In this document: positions 1-10,200 of the stretch, one piece after another
Position numbering within the stretch: position 1 is the first letter of the stretch
How the letters are laid out: every line of letters begins with the position of its first letter
Source of the DNA: Rhynchopus euleeides
Taxonomy: Eukaryota; Euglenozoa; Diplonemea; Diplonemida; Diplonemidae
DNA: 64,000 nucleotides
Direction of reading: 5' to 3'
Assembly (NCBI GenBank): GCA_963210315.1
Contig: OY723291.1
Span: forward strand, 1,054,001 to 1,118,000
Program-made: the position numbers and the translations under genes
The notes under the pieces: generated by a model
The model's input: the letters and a program-made list of their open reading frames with translations, nothing else
Database searches by the model: none
Told to the model about the DNA's origin: nothing

Positions 1-1929
1 GCGGGGGGGAGAAAATGCAAGTTCTGCGATGAACTTGTCAAGGCGACGAGCGGCACCCGCATGAAGGCGCACCTCCGCCTATGCGAGAAGATCAGCAGTG
101 CCGCCAAGGACGAGCTGAAGGCTGAGGATACTGCGCCGACCCCCGCAAAGCGCCCTGCATCAAGAACACCAGAGGGAAAGGCGCTGCCGAAGATCGCACG
201 CATGCTCAACGCATGCCCCACCCCCACGGTCGCCGAGAAGGATGCGATCGTTGCTGCCTGGGCCAGATTTTTTTTTGGCTCAGGCACACCGTTCAGCCAC
301 GTGGAAGACAAGCTCTTCCTCGAGGCGTTGAACGCAACCCGCCCGGGGTTATCCCCGGAGCTCTTCTTCCCCAAGCGCCATTCGCTGGGAACGAAGTGGT
401 TGGATCGCATCCACAAAGAAGAAGCGGAGCCTCAAATGAAAGACCTCCTCGCCGCAGCTCACATCGCCATCATGTGCGATGTGTGGAAGAACGACCGGTC
501 GGAGAAGGTCTTCGCAGTCACTGCGATTGGGGATGGTAGCCCGGTGCTACTCCAGTCGGGTGTGCTGAGCGAGAAGCGGCACCGGGCGACGGAGTTCTTG
601 GGCCACCTCAAGAAGATACACGAGCAGGTGTTGGGGAAGATCGTAGCCATCCTTGTCGACGGGGACTCCACAGCCGTTGCTTCGGCCAATCTGTTCAAGG
701 CGTTCCAGACAGAAGCAGGCAGGCAGACGCCGTTCGTGTGCATCTGCGCGTGTCACACGGTAGCACGTGCGCTCAACGACTGCATCGGGGTGAGGACGGA
801 AAGGAAGCGCGAGGCGAAGAACGAGTTCCACTTCGTCGCCGCACTTCTCTCTGCGCTGTCATCACAATTGCGCAACGTCGAGTTTCTATCCAAAACGTAT
901 GCGGAGAAACAACAGCAGTGCGGGCGCCGCAAATCAAAGAAGATGGTGAAGCCGGCGGTGACGAGGTGGCACACGTTCTCAACTGTGTGGAAGGAAGTTG
1001 AAGAGAACCGCAACGCGCTGCTGCTCATGAACCAAGAGGAGGCGGTGTGCTCCTCCTGCCCAGAAATCGGCAAGGTGCTCGACGCGACGTTCTGGGGTAT
1101 GTTCATGGGCTTGAAACCCTTTGTGGCAGGTGTCGGGGAGGTGATGAACTTCCTTGAGCAGGACGGATGCACCGCTGGGATGATCATTCCGGCACTTTCA
1201 TACCTCATCGACTGCCTCAACGCCTGCAACCTCACCTCCGCTGCGAACAAGGCCAAGCTGGCCGCAGTGACGGAAAAGGTGAAAAAGAGACTGCAGAAGT
1301 ATACCACCCACGAACAGGGGTGGCTCTGCGCAGCAACAGCACTGACGCCACTCTTCTTCGCCCCTGATCGTGAGAAGCAACCGACCTTCATCAAGGAGTT
1401 TACGCTGAAGCTGGATGTCAGGAAGGCGGCGCAGGCCTTCATCAAGAAGGTCAAAAACGCAGAGGCTGCAGCCGAGCTCCTAGAGCTCATAACACGAACG
1501 GGGGGTTTTGATGATGATTCCCTCTGGGACCTTGCGCAGGGAAGAAAGGCGTGCCAGTGGTGGAAGACTGTTGCACAACTCCACCCGACGTCGCAGGTCG
1601 CTCCCCTCGCTGCGATCCTCACTCGCATCCCCGCATCCACCAGCACCGCAGAAAGAGTTTTTTCGACGATGGGCTGGATGTCGGAGCACCGCCGCCACCG
1701 CCTGACGGCTGCGAAAACCCACAAGCTCACGCTTGTGCACCGCAGCCTGAAGGCGAAGAAGACCGTCGTGGAGGAAGGGTGGTGGAACCTCGAAGAACTG
1801 GAGAACGACGAAAAGAATATGATGGTGATCGACGAGCAGGACCCACCGGCAGCGGGAGAGAGCGGCGGCGTCAACGCGGATGCGGGTGAGGCGGACGAGG
1901 AGAGTGGCAGCGAGACGTCGTGGGACTGA
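1..1929 (+). CDS. hAT-family DNA transposase, 5' end outside window
   Basis: The reading frame is already open at base 1, so the first ATG inside the window (61) is unlikely to be the true start. Codons 6-28 form a BED-type zinc finger: Cys6, Cys9, His24 and Cys28 in the motif CKFC...HLRLC. The middle has the hAT pattern CDVWKN followed by an ILVDGDS segment (a candidate catalytic Asp) and a CACHTVARAL segment like the C-x2-H block of the RNase-H-like fold. The C-terminus carries the hAT dimerisation signature IPASTSTAERVFSTMG near codons 543-558. The frame ends in an acidic tail and TGA. No stop or frameshift is seen, so the gene may be recent or active. The family catalyses cut-and-paste transposition with 8-bp target duplications. 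I did not find the 3' terminal repeat of the element. Confidence 0.88.
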   Translation, partial: AGGRKCKFCDELVKATSGTRMKAHLRLCEKISSAAKDELKAEDTAPTPAKRPASRTPEGKALPKIARMLNACPTPTVAEKDAIVAAWARFFFGSGTPFSHVEDKLFLEALNATRPGLSPELFFPKRHSLGTKWLDRIHKEEAEPQMKDLLAAAHIAIMCDVWKNDRSEKVFAVTAIGDGSPVLLQSGVLSEKRHRATEFLGHLKKIHEQVLGKIVAILVDGDSTAVASANLFKAFQTEAGRQTPFVCICACHTVARALNDCIGVRTERKREAKNEFHFVAALLSALSSQLRNVEFLSKTYAEKQQQCGRRKSKKMVKPAVTRWHTFSTVWKEVEENRNALLLMNQEEAVCSSCPEIGKVLDATFWGMFMGLKPFVAGVGEVMNFLEQDGCTAGMIIPALSYLIDCLNACNLTSAANKAKLAAVTEKVKKRLQKYTTHEQGWLCAATALTPLFFAPDREKQPTFIKEFTLKLDVRKAAQAFIKKVKNAEAAAELLELITRTGGFDDDSLWDLAQGRKACQWWKTVAQLHPTSQVAPLAAILTRIPASTSTAERVFSTMGWMSEHRRHRLTAAKTHKLTLVHRSLKAKKTVVEEGWWNLEELENDEKNMMVIDEQDPPAAGESGGVNADAGEADEESGSETSWD

Positions 1930-2655
1930 GGATACTTCGGTGGGTGGGGGATTGTGTTGTGTGTTGCGCGTTGTGTGTGGGGCGGGGTCAGGAGTTGTTC
2001 GTTCGTCTCTCCACGCAATCTCTTGGCCGTCGATACTCCTTTATTTGTTGCACTCGTGTGAGCAGAAAGTCACCCACCACAGCAATCATCCAAGCGTGCT
2101 CTACACCAGCCCCTGATTATCATTTCAGGGTTTGTGTGTAGAAGCGTCGACGCATCAACAAAATACAGGCAAATAGCGGTTGCTTCTGAATAGTGCTGTG
2201 ACTTTTTAGATTTTTCTGATTTTCCCGGTGAAGCTGGCCCCTTCCTCGCCCGGGTCCCAGAGCGTGCCCCCTGTGGGTGCCTTACTCCTCTTCGGACCAT
2301 GTGGTTCCCCAGCTTCATCCTTTCTTCCTCAGGCTGCCCCTGTGAATGGTAGACTGCAGCCTCTTTTTGCCGCCAGCACAGAGTCACGAGCCGCTCAACC
2401 CCGACCAGTGCGCGGTTTGTTTGCCCTATTGATGTTCGTGTAGTACATGTTCCATGTGAAGAGCCCGAAGAAGCAAAAGTAGGACCTGCTGCGCTAGCCC
2501 CGCCAAGCAGCTACAAAACGACAGGACGCGCGCAGGCACCGGGCCCCCTCTCCAATAGAGCGGCACCTCATCCCAGGAAATCCCCCACCCGGCGTTTAGA
2601 TTCTGAGAGATCGCAGAGAGTCACCCACCAGGCCTTGCCTGTGTATTATATTATG
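1930..2655. other. intergenic, 3' of hAT transposase
   Basis: No coding region is supported. It may hold the 3' untranslated region and terminus of the hAT element, but the partner terminus lies outside the window. The last part becomes AT-rich with repeated TATTTTATTG units. Confidence 0.5.
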
Positions 2656-2681
2656 TATTTTATTGTATTTTATTGTATTTT
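2656..2681. repeat. left copy of 26-bp flanking direct repeat
   Basis: An AT-rich 26-bp string built from TATTTTATTG units ends exactly at the left inverted end of the 2682-5648 element. It is identical to 5649-5674, which starts exactly after the right inverted end. It could be an unusually long target duplication or an insertion into a microsatellite. Confidence 0.8.
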
Positions 2682-3036
2682 CATGGTATGACAAAGATCT
2701 TGCAAGAAATGTTAAGATATCTCGAAATTTCTTAAGACGTCTTAATGTAATGCCGAAAGGGCTATTTCTTAAAGATTTCTTACTGATTTCTTAAGACGTG
2801 TTTCTTAATGCCTAGCATTTTAATGTCCATCATTCTGAAAAAGATCTTAAAAGATCTTTTCCAGAATGATGGACATTTTTAATGCTGGGAGATATGGAAA
2901 TAATGTCCATCATTTCATTAAGAAATCTTAAGAAATCCTGCATTTCTTAAAAATAATGGGGGTCATTAATTTAAGAAATTTAATGCAGCACCTGCATTAA
3001 GACGTCTTAAGAAAGAAGTGAAAAGATCCTTTTCTT

Positions 3037-3240
3037 ATTACTGGGGGGGGTCAAATAATTGTAACCCCTACGATTATTTAGCGACGCGGTCTGTATAAAT
3101 CGGGTGTCCCAAAATTTACAATTTTTCAACGGTGGTGATTACTGGGGGGGGTCAAATAATTGTAACCCCTACGATTATTTAGCGACGCGGTCTGTATAAA
3201 TCGGGTGTCCCAAAATTTACAAATTTTCAACGGTGGTGAA
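3037..3240. repeat. two tandem 102-bp units
   Basis: A 102-bp unit starting TTACTGGGGGGGG and containing CCCCTACGATTATTTAGCG occurs twice back to back (3037-3138, 3139-3240), with nearly no differences. Confidence 0.85.
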
Positions 3241-3967
3241 TAATCGTAGGGGTTACGATTATTCACTTTTGGCAAAAATTTACCCGTTTTGCTGTTCAGA
3301 ATGTCAATTGGTGGGGTGGGGGTGGGTGTGGGTCGCATTCTCGGCCTGTCTCACCGGCATTCCGTGCACACAGCAACAGCACCGGTGGAAACTGGCCATA
3401 GCACCCCGGTGGGCCACCAGGAGGGGAGGGACCCGGTGTGAGGCGCTTGAGTCATCCAGATGGGCACACGGTGGGGTCCGACACCCGATGTCGGACCCTG
3501 TGACCCGTTTTTTAGGTACCCTCCACACCCAGTGCGCGCTCGACCGTCGAATGGTTTTTCTGGTCCCGTGCACTTCCCTGCCTGCCACACCACCCCCTCG
3601 ACCCCATCCCCAGCACCAGAGCGTCGTTGGCTGGCGTGCGCGGGGCACGCGTCGAATACCGATGACGGGGCCTGTGTTCCTGGGGCGCTGACGAGGTCCG
3701 AAGGGATTGACGCCTTGGCTCAGTCCTTACGTTTGGATGAGGGCGTGGTTTTTGACGTAGCGGGAGCCCTCAAGAATACAGCACAGCTGCACCTGCTCTT
3801 GCGCCGTCTCCAGTTCGCATAGTCCCTTCGTATGACGGTGACTGGGAGCCCTGGCTGTCCCGATCTATTTCAATGACTGTATCAGTTTCCAGCCTAGTTC
3901 CCATGCTTGGGTGCTTGGCTCGGGTGCACCCTTCGAGGTGGTACAGAGAATGCAAAGAGAGTCCACA

Positions 3968-4027
3968 GGGGGGTCTGGGGGGCGGAGCCCCCCAGCCGCC
4001 GGAGGCCACGGTAGTGAACATCTGTTC
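3968..4027 (+). repeat. dispersed hairpin repeat, single copy
   Basis: Contains CTGGGGGGC, loop GGA, GCCCCCCAG (perfect 9-bp stem) followed by CCGCCGGAGGCCACGGTAG and GAACATCTGTTC. It is one of 11 copies in the window. Confidence 0.9.
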
Positions 4028-4994
4028 CTTGTGGGGTACAGTTTCTGGACTGTGTCCATCTTCCTGAGGTTGCGTATGGGCCACCCCAGAATTTTGGTGC
4101 CCCCCCCCCCCCAGGCTCACCTCACTGGCAGGGAACCTGGGGGCGGGGGGGCCTCAAACCATACTCTCTTCCACCCATTAAACTCGGGGCATGTGTGCTC
4201 CGACATGTGGGGTGACTCAATCACTGGTCTATGACGACCGATTCTCCACTTTGTACAGCCTGAGTGGGATCCCTGCTGTTCCTGTTGCTTGATCTTCTGA
4301 GGAAAAGTCAGAAATTTGGCCAAAAGTGAATAATCGTAACCCCTACGATTATTCAAAACAAATTTACGTATAAATGGCCCAGAAAATGTTGTACAATTAA
4401 TCGCCCCCTTACGATTATTCGACTACTTACGATTAATTGCCCCCCCCCAGTAATCGTAGGGGTTACGATTATTCACTTTTGGCAAAAATTTACCCGTTTT
4501 GCTGTTCAGAATGTCAATTGGTGGGGTGGGGGTGGGTGTGAGGGGTCGCATTCTCGGCCTGTCTCACCGGCATTCCGTGCACAGAGCAACATCACCGGTG
4601 GAAACTGGCCATAGCACCCCGGTGGGCCACCAGGAGGGGAGGGACCCGGTGTGAGGCGCTTGAGTCATCCAGATGGGCACACGGTGGGGTCCGACATCCG
4701 ATGTCGGACCCTGTGGGTTCATGCATGCTGCTAAATGTGAGATTTTTGGGCCAAATTTCGGAATCCCAATACATTTTTTTGGGGGGCGAGTTTGTTAGGA
4801 AAATGGGGGTGGCACAGCGTCGTTCTTCCACACAAGAGGGTCGTTTTTGACATCAACGGTTCAAACTCTCTTCACGGTGACTCTACTCAAATTTTTTTGA
4901 GTTATTGGGGGCCATTTACTGTGCGTCGAAGTGTGAACGATTGGCCACCTTTTTGGTGCCGTGGCTGGTGGGTGGCCATGGGCACACGCTACAA

Positions 4995-5214
4995 GGGGGG
5001 TCTGGGGGGCAGAGCCCCCCAGCCGCCGGAGGCCACGGTAGTGAACATCTGTTCATTGTGGGCGTAGATTCTGTGTGAGTTGGCTGCGTCCTCCTGAGGC
5101 CTGAGGCTACTGGAGTGGTTGGATTCCCTGACTTGATGGGTATCGAAGGGCTCCAGGGGGTCTGGGGGGCGGAGCCCCCCAGCCGCCGGAGGCCACGGTA
5201 GTGGACATCTGTTC
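4995..5214 (+). repeat. dispersed hairpin repeat, pair 1
   Basis: Copies at 4995-5054 (loop variant CAGAG) and 5155-5214, same orientation, starts 160 nt apart. The spacer contains a TTCTGTGTGAGTTGGCTGCG block that recurs inverted in the 22.8-kb and 51.7-kb pairs. Confidence 0.9.
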
Positions 5215-5648
5215 CTTGTGGGGTACAGTTTCTGGACTGTGTCCATCTTCCTGAGGTTGCGTATGGGCCACCCCAGGATTTTGGTGCCCCCCCCAGGCTC
5301 ACCTCACTGGCAGGGTACCTGGGGGCGGGGGGCCTCAAACCATGCTCTCTTCCCATTAAACTCGGGGCATGTGTGCTCCGACATGTGGGGTGACTCAATC
5401 ACCGGTCTATGACGACCGATTCTCCACTTTTTACAGCCTGAGTGGGTTCCCTGCTGTTCCTGTTGCTTGATCCTCTGGGGAAAAGTCAGAAATTTGGCCA
5501 AAAGTGAATAATCGTAACCCCTACGATTATTCAAAACAAATTTACGTATAAATGGCCCAGAAAATGTTGTACAATTAATCGCCCCCTTACGATTATTCGA
5601 CTACTTACGATTAATTGCCCCCCCCAGTAAGACCTTTGTCATACCATG

Positions 5649-5674
5649 TATTTTATTGTATTTTATTGTATTTT
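5649..5674. repeat. right copy of 26-bp flanking direct repeat
   Basis: Identical to 2656-2681 and begins immediately after the right inverted end of the composite element. Confidence 0.8.
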
Positions 5675-7159
5675 GTATTTTATTATTTTGGGTCAGTGTA
5701 TTTTTCCATCTTTGGGTGTGCTGCGCAATAGTGGGAGCCTGCGTTTCGCGTTTTTCCTGTCACTTTCATGATCCGGTGGGGTCACAGATAGGTGCTTTCA
5801 TCTTTCCGTCTTGGCCTAAATCTTCTCTTTGTCAACGGTGATCGTGTATGAGAAACGCGGGAATGATCCCGCAAACCCGCAACACACCCACACGTACCCA
5901 CGGGCTCCCGGTGCATTCCATCCCCCCATCCCACAAAGAGGAATGGGGTGATTGTACTTCCTTTTATCTGCGATACAAAGCTGCCCTTTTGTCCGTTGTT
6001 CCTCCCCAACCCAGCCGCCACAATGGGCTGGCATCCCATGAAGTGGGCCAGTGTCCCGCGACTTGGGGTGAATGTGAGGTGCTACGCCAGCGGGTATGCT
6101 TGGTATGTTCGTTATTATGACAGAAATCTTGAGAAGGGGGTGGTGGACGTCTCTGGAAAATTGCGGTGTGTACACAGCAGTGTTTACGACTCAGCTTCTC
6201 ACGAAATGCGATAAAGGGCCTGTGCCCCAGTTTCGCGTTTTCTTTTTCATCGTGGCTGCTGGTGTCAGACTCGATGTTGCACACCTCGGCATCCGCTTTC
6301 TATCTACCACCACACACCCTCTCCCCTGCCCCCGCCCTTGTTGCCTCACAACCGAGCCTGCGATGGTTTCATCTTCTTATCCTTCTGCCGTCTCTTGTCA
6401 GCGGCTTTATGGTCCACAGGTGGCAACCGAATGAACACACAAAGTAGCGAACCAATATACGGCGCGGCCTTGTGCATTTTGAGCCTCCCTGGCTTGATAG
6501 ACAGACCTGCTTGAAATGCAAGACATATGCAGGGAGACATTGCCAGCCACCGCCCGCTGTACGCCCACTTAGTGCGCCGCGAGGCGTGTCTTTTTTCTGC
6601 TCGACCTCTGGAGTGTTTTCGTATGGCAACACGCGAGTCACAATGCTCAAACCCAGCACTGCGTAATGCTGCAGTGCAGGGCCTGAGTGCATATTATCAG
6701 CCCCCTTTGTTCCGCCAGTGCGTCGTTGGTTTTATTCCCAAAATTCGGTGCGAAACGTGGTAAAGAAAATGCAAACGATGAGAACTCCAGCCAGGAGCGG
6801 TCTCAAGACAGACGGTGCGGCCAGAAGAACACGTTCAAAAGTGTTCGAAAGCGTTCCAACGCATACCCTAGCCTTCTTCTGCCAATTATATTCACGATGG
6901 TTCACGATACGGTGAGTCGTGCGTCGTAGTTGTGCTGGAAAATTGATACTGATAGCCCAGCGCCCTTACCGCCCCACCCCTCTCTGGCAAACACCCAGAC
7001 CCAAACCCACCCCACGCTGCTGTCCAGTGGAGTAGTTTGCTTTTTACAACCCCCCCTCCCCCCCATCGCTTGACTTTCAAGAAACAGCCCCCGACAAAAT
7101 GAATGAAATCAGACGCCTACAGCACCCCAGGTGCCACCCCCACCCCCACCCACCCAGAG

Positions 7160-7212
7160 CGAGAGGGTGTCGAGGGACTTGCTTTTTCCTTCGCTCTCGA
7201 CAATCATCCCAC
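7160..7212 (+). repeat. conserved ~55-nt motif, copy 1
   Basis: Reads GCGAGAGGGTG, then GACTTGC, then TTCGCTCTCGACAATCA followed by C-rich DNA. The ends GCGAGA and TCTCG can pair. Other copies lie near 37285, 53761 and 59536. Confidence 0.7.
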
Positions 7213-10200
7213 CCCCTTCCCATCGCAGGCATGTCGCTCCGATGGAACGTTAGGGTGTTTGCGGGTTTGGGTGGTGCTCTTCTTACTCTGGTCTCGTCTT
7301 CTGCCTGCAGGCTTGCCTGCCCTTGTCCCCCACCCGCCCAGGTCACCTGAACTCTAAAGGGGATTCCTCCTGTTCCCTTCAGAACTGGAGGCATCTCTAT
7401 ATGTCTTTGGGACCACGGACGCCAAATCCGGCCCGCGATCGTGCAAAGAGACAATCGGGAGTGATGTGGGCTTGTTCCCAACGTAGTTTGTCTTGGTCGG
7501 CCAAACAGTGCAGTGCCGGGTGGTGGCACAACTGCGACCCAAGTGGAAAGTGTATGTTGGCCTGCCGACGCACTGCCTCCCCGCCCCTGCCCCCCCCCTC
7601 GGCACTCACTCGGCGCCCATCCCCCTGGCAGCGTTGGGTGCTTGTCTGCTTTGCAGGAGGGTTAGTTGCTGCCACACCCTCCCCCTCCCTCCCGAGCAAA
7701 AGCCCCTCCCCAACAAAACAGTAAAGTAGAAGTGTCCGCAGCAGTTTCGGAAAAATCTTTCAAATATTTCAGATGATGTGTTCTGTTCTTTTGGTTGCCC
7801 CTCACCCCCGACCTCCCACCCGCCCCGCCCCCGTACCGTTTTTGTGGTGGTTATTCAGCCCTGTTCCCCCGACAACCAAAGGCATGTTATTGGCAGTTTG
7901 CCCAACCCACCCCATGCTGCCTACCTCTAGCCTCACTGCAAGTTGCATGCATTTATTTGACGCATGCTGACTTTCGCGAATGTGCCGTTCAGTTCTGGTG
8001 GCCGTGATCTGCATGCCCCTTTTCCCCTTCATGCACTCGAGGGTTTGCAAGCGCGCATGGAAGCGCCTCACAGTTGCATCGCGAGAAACACAGGCCAGTC
8101 GAGGAAGAGAGGGAGAGAGAGAACTGGACGTGTACATTCTTCTGCCCCCCATCCTCTATTGAAACCCCTTCCGAAGCCTTCCGAGAAATATCGTTTAAAA
8201 CGTTCAATATTCCACAAGCAACGCGAAAAAGGAGGACGAGTTATGTTTTCTTTTATTGCGAACGTCGTCTTCCTGCGAGACTCTCCAGTTGGCCAGCAAG
8301 ACGAAACGTATATGAGTGCAAGTCAGTGGCCCGATGAAGGACGCTGGGTGGCGGCTGGTGCAGTTCCCCCTCCCATTCCCGAATGGCAAGTCGTCAGACG
8401 GGCATCATGTCCGATAGTAGAAAAGATCTACTAACACAAGTCCTGCACACATGGTATGTGGGTTGCGAGGCCTCGAGCGCGGGGCAGCGCCCTGTCAAGC
8501 AGAGCTGGTGGTACGTCTCACTGGCTTTGTTATGGACAAAAGCCACTCTGGAGCCATGTCTCGAATCCTTCTCTCTGGAGGTCTCAGCAGGAAAAATTGG
8601 TTCCAAAAATTCGTCCGAACTGCCAAAGGATGCGAGACAATACCGGCTGACATGAGCACGCGGCTCGTTCAAAACCGTCTCCTCCCCCCCAAGACACATA
8701 CCATCCTGCCGATACGTTTTTTGACCTTTTTTTTGATTTCGCTTTTTTTGACAGACAACAATAATCCAACCAGCACCCCCCACCCCCCCGCCCTTCAAGA
8801 TTGCAGATGTGCACGTCCCCAAGTGATCCCACACACACGGTGGACCTGGTTATGTATTCAGCTTCCTGCTCGTTAATCCGTTTCGAATGTCGTCATGCCC
8901 TAGTCCCAGACCGCCCTGGGCACTAGTATACCGAAACCATCCGGTAGCATAGCCGTGCGTGCCTGTGGTTGAAATATGCAACAACCTTTTTCGAATTCAC
9001 CCACCCATCCATGCAGAGGGTCATGGCGTGGGTCGGCAGTGTTTATGCTGCTACGGTTTCACGATTCCCCCCACTCCCCGTCCCTCTTGGACCGTTCGCC
9101 TCCCGCATGCCGCTCCGCCTCTGTATCACCCGACTGCTACCCTCCTCTTCCTCTCGCGGCTGGCACGCTTCACGGCCACAGCAGCGCAGTGGTTGTCCCA
9201 CAGCGGTGCTGTCTCCTGGTGCAACCACCCTGAGAGCGGGGCTTGGCTGTCACTGACGTCACTTTCATAGTGTTGTGTCTGAGTGTGGTCTGGGTGCAGT
9301 TGTTTCTCGCAGCGGGGGTGGGGTGTGTGTGTGGGTGGTGGGGGTTGCTGTTTGGGCTTCTTTGTGGGCGGGGCGATCCTGACATGGCCTCCGCAAGAAA
9401 TGCGGAGTGGGATCTCCTTAGGCTTTCCAGTAGTATTGGGCATGCCCGGGTCCTTCTCGAAGGGACTCTCATGGACGACAGGTGGAGAAACTACCAATCC
9501 TGATCTGTAGACGGTTTGGTATGTGCATATCACGGCCTTTGCTCTCGCTGGAAGCAACTCAAAAAATTCTGTTTTTCTTCTTCGACCTGTGCCCCATCTT
9601 AGTTGCCGAGCACAGCCTATTTATCGCACATGATGTGTCTGTTTGGTGGTTTCAATTGTGGGTGCCTCAAACTCAAAAAAAAACAAAATTCGCATCACCC
9701 TCGATTGCAGGTGTGCTGCGTAAAGGAAAACGACTTTTCGTGAGTGACTCTCCTGACCCCCTCCCATATCCACAGCAGACCCCGTTGTTTGTAACGGCGG
9801 GGTCCACGCCCTCTTGTTATCCGGCCTCAATAAAGCGAATCGGGTCACAGCAAGCAAACAGAAACGCCTGTTATGCCAAACGAATGAGTCCCAGCCCTTT
9901 TCGTCGCCGAGACAGCAAGAACAGCCCGCAGTGCTGCCGAAAAGAAATTATTTGCCTTGAGCTGCGCAATTGATTGAATTGCTGCAGCGAGACATGACAC
10001 GATATCTGTCAATTGTAGCTAAACCACAGCTATCTCTGGCCCTCACTCAGGGCAAGCCTAGCGCGATGTGGCTGTCAGTGATGTGGATCCGCTGAAGCAG
10101 TGTAAAACGACTTTATGTGAACGGACAACATGCAATCCGCACAGCGGCGGGCTTTCGCTCTGAATTGCAGATATTTCGGGCAACACCGGTCCGATGCATT

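Larger units (their letters stand above)
3241..5629. repeat. tandem duplication, ~1.2-kb unit x2
   Basis: Unit A is 3241-4450 and unit B is 4451-5629. Both begin TAATCGTAGGGGTTACG and end in CCCCCCCAGTAA. The first ~265 bp and last ~480 bp match closely. The middles (about 3505-3960 and 4715-5150) do not align, so segments were replaced or inserted after duplication; unit B has two hairpin-repeat copies and unit A one. Confidence 0.8.
2682..5648. mobile_element. composite element with 15-bp inverted ends, no transposase
   Basis: Left end CATGGTATGACAAAG (2682-2696) is the exact reverse complement of the right end (5634-5648). The left 350 bp are AT-rich and full of palindromes such as TTAAGACGTCTTAA and a long near-perfect inverted repeat around 2830-2876. 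The rest is two tandem copies of a ~1.2-kb unit (3241-4450 and 4451-5629) rich in the palindrome TCGTAGGGGTTACGA. I see no transposase, so it is non-autonomous or a nested remnant. It contains three copies of the dispersed hairpin repeat. Confidence 0.72.

Noticed and set aside
753-2018. 421-codon minus-strand frame over the hAT gene
   Set aside because: Antisense to clear hAT motifs and composed of Ser/Phe/Cys-rich sequence.
3968-4027. hairpin repeat as a rho-independent terminator
   Set aside because: No U-run follows, it recurs in non-genic elements in both orientations, and the genome is eukaryotic.
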